From Progne subis subis (taxonomy: Eukaryota > Chordata > Aves > Passeriformes > Hirundinidae), in the NCBI GenBank assembly GCA_022316685.1, contig JAKJHU010000023.1:2653192-2717191 (forward strand): 64,000 bases of DNA, read 5' to 3'. The position numbers and the translations under genes were made by a program. Below the pieces are notes generated by a model, which did no database searches, had not been told where the DNA came from, and was given only the letters and a program-made list of their open reading frames with translations. Positions 61,796 to 64,000 of this stretch are shown here, piece by piece. Numbering within the stretch: position 1 is the stretch's first letter; every line of letters begins with the position of its first letter.

Positions 61796-64000
61796 GCAAA
61801 CCCAGGAATAATTTTTAAATGGAGCTGTTAGGGGTCACATAGAGGGAAAATAATGAATGACACCTAGAAGCAAGCCAATAGTCCCCATTCATCCCCTCCT
61901 AGCAATGGAGATGTGTGCTGGAGATCAGTTTTAAATAGATCAATAGAATCTATGCAAGAAATAATTACTGGAAGATGTATTGAATAACCAGAATTGCCAA
62001 TCAGCTTGTTACCAATAGCAGTGCCAGATCCTTGTTAAACCAAATAGAGGTCAGATTGCAATGTGATGCCTATTCTTTTGTTAATTTTTACCAACATAAA
62101 ACTATGCTATGCACCAAATTAAGTTAGCAGAGCTCATGCTGTCCAGTCTGTAATGTAAAATGGCATTGGACATATAGCAGCTTCTGAGATATTTTTTCAT
62201 TCTCTTTCTTTACTGATAGACTTTCTACTAGAGCTACACTCCTTACTATTCTTAGTTTTAAACAACATGAAAATGCTAAAGTATTTCACATGCAGAGTTT
62301 TAGACTATGAGCTATGATTGGATTAGGTGTTTTCAAATTGTTTTTACAATTAGAAGATGACAGCATCCATTGGTTCATAGTTGAACAGGAAACTATTTGC
62401 CTGCAGCACAGGAGATGGAAGTGTTCATGTTTTCTTCATACTATAACTGAAGTAATTACTGTTACAAATGGCTCTCAAGCTTACCATTTCATACACGTCG
62501 TTCTGTAATAGAATCACACAATAGTTATTTATGATATGTTCTTAAACTGCTTCAAAATGCATATACATTTTTTCAGTTTAATTTGAAGCCAGCTGTTACC
62601 ACCAAGGGCTATAATCAATCTGGGTTAAGAGCTTCTATTTCCTTAAGTCTCCTAATAAGTTCTGTGCTGGACTCTGTGACTTTTAAAACTATTATATACA
62701 GAATAACTATTTCCTACTAATGAATTTTCCAGCTTTCCAAAACCCAAAAGTTAGTTCCTAAGAGAATTAGAGATTATCTTTCTAAATAAATTTTGTATTA
62801 GTAAAATATTGGTAGTTTAGAGATTGTTCTAAGATGCTATAAAAGGAGAAGATAATCTAAAGGTACACTGGATGACCTTTAAGTTTTAAATATAAATATA
62901 GTCAATAAAACCAGAATTTACAAAATATCAACTCTTCATCAACTGTTTTACTGCTAATATAAACTAAAACAACTTTAGAGAACATAAGAGCATGATAAAC
63001 TCTATTTTAAAATAAACCAAAACCATACTGAAATTCACTGGAACACTTTGACATCTTATGGATGTCCTTGCAATATATAATATTCCTGTGAATTTAAAAC
63101 TGTTGGAGTTTGCTGTAATGAAAGAAATACTTGAAGTTTTTTTTCAATTTGTTAATGGGACAACTTTCAAGAAGTTGTTATACATCAAAGATACCTCAGC
63201 TAACCACATTACTGAATTGGTGACAGCCTGGTATGTTGCTTTTACCCTTTTCTAAATGAATTTTTATACAAGAGAGAATTTAGTAGGGTTGTTTGGTTGT
63301 CACTGTTGAGGGCAAGTTTAATTTGCTAAGGTTTTTCTTCAATATGAAATGGAGTTAAAAACCATGAACTGTTTTGTCATGTACTTGTACCAGCTGTTTT
63401 TAGCTCTGTTATGCTTCTTATCTTGTAGGAGATGAAAGTTACTCAGTTGTGTCCTGTGGTCTCTCGATCTCATTTAAACAGCTTATGAATCAATTTATTT
63501 TCTTACACAAAAAGAAATATGTTCAAAAATTGTTATTTAGTGTGTAATAATCAGGCAGTTTTTTACTGATACAAATTTAATTTAGATGTATAGTCTACTT
63601 TATGTTCATTCAATGTAATCAGTCAGACAAAATTGTAGAGTTCATTATGGTAATAGCCTAAATCTAAATCCATTTTAAATTCCTGAAGCAAACAATCATT
63701 CCCTCTGCTGACTTCTTTTTGCAATAAATTATAAATTTCTTATCTCAGGTTTAGATGCTACCACTCTATCTATATTTTTTTATAGTTTTTTAGAGAGACT
63801 AGATTATATAGGTTTTCTGTCTATATCAAGCTACCTGTTTTTAGTAAGAATCCAAAATCTCTTTTTGCATAGGAATAATAAGAATGATGATGAGCAGGCA
63901 GAGAAGTGAAATCTTGGTCTTTTAAAATTAGGACACTCTTCACCATCTATTGGGAAAGAGTAGCATATTTGCGATACAAAAAAAAAAGTAGCATTGCTCT

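Larger units (their letters stand above)
1..64000 (+). other. DMD: Partial dystrophin gene, intron 54 to intron 59
   Basis: All five long-transcript exons in the window are on the + strand. They translate in one continuous frame into the distal rod of dystrophin, the large cytoskeletal protein that links actin to the dystroglycan complex at the muscle membrane. Exon lengths of 190, 173, 157, 121 and 269 nt equal those I recall for human exons 55 to 59. Together they give 910 nt of coding sequence in 64 kb, a ratio typical of this giant gene. No start of the long transcript, no stop codon and no poly(A) site of DMD lies in the window. One internal promoter with its own first exon (Dp116) lies near 44.7 kb. 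Confidence 0.97.
57632..64000 (+). other. DMD: 5' part of DMD intron 59
   Basis: At least 6,369 bp of intron. I looked for exon 60 (expected 147 nt, product beginning ALRGE) and did not find it, so it lies beyond the window. Contents: 28 T at 60488-60515, a (TAA)n microsatellite at 61479-61517, a C24-A20 tract at 61752-61795, and a pyrimidine-biased stretch at about 59100-60130. Confidence 0.93.

Noticed and set aside
57632..64000. Search for exon 60 of DMD
   Set aside because: No 147-nt segment with the expected ALRGE start and AG/GT borders is visible, so exon 60 lies outside the window.

Overview
This window is a stretch of a bird genome lying entirely inside the dystrophin gene (DMD), read on the + strand. 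Five coding exons are recognisable from their protein products and their lengths: 190, 173, 157, 121 and 269 nt. These lengths are the same as human DMD exons 55, 56, 57, 58 and 59, as I recall them. All five have AG/GT splice borders and their reading phases join without a break. They encode distal spectrin-like repeats of the rod domain, just before hinge 4 and the cysteine-rich region. Exon 54 lies upstream of the window and exon 60 downstream. The bird assignment rests on protein identity, CR1 retrotransposons with bird-type 3' ends, and an endogenous retroviral LTR. The species cannot be named from this sequence.

Layout: end of intron 54 (1-1469), exon 55 (1470-1659), intron 55 (1660-45065, about 43.4 kb), exon 56 (45066-45238), intron 56 (45239-49176), exon 57 (49177-49333), intron 57 (49334-56574), exon 58 (56575-56695), a short intron 58 (56696-57362), exon 59 (57363-57631) and the first 6.4 kb of intron 59.

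The most informative non-obvious element is a tiny alternative first coding exon, 44688-44717, in the 3' end of intron 55. It encodes MLHRKTYHVK, which I recall as the private N-terminus of the Schwann-cell isoform Dp116. It ends on a codon boundary at a GT and is in phase with exon 56, 348 bp downstream. The CpG-enriched block in front of it (about 44213-44687) is the probable Dp116 promoter and 5' UTR.

The intronic DNA is AT-rich. It carries five CR1 LINE fragments (about 2175, 4395-5699, 26786, 33535 and 47461). It also holds one well-bounded 695-bp antisense solo LTR with a perfect 6-bp target-site duplication (36572-37266), a possible scrap of a second LTR (33464), and several homopolymer and microsatellite tracts. 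I see no other protein-coding gene, tRNA, rRNA or CRISPR array. The remaining open reading frames look like chance frames in introns. Nothing here amounts to a new biological system.
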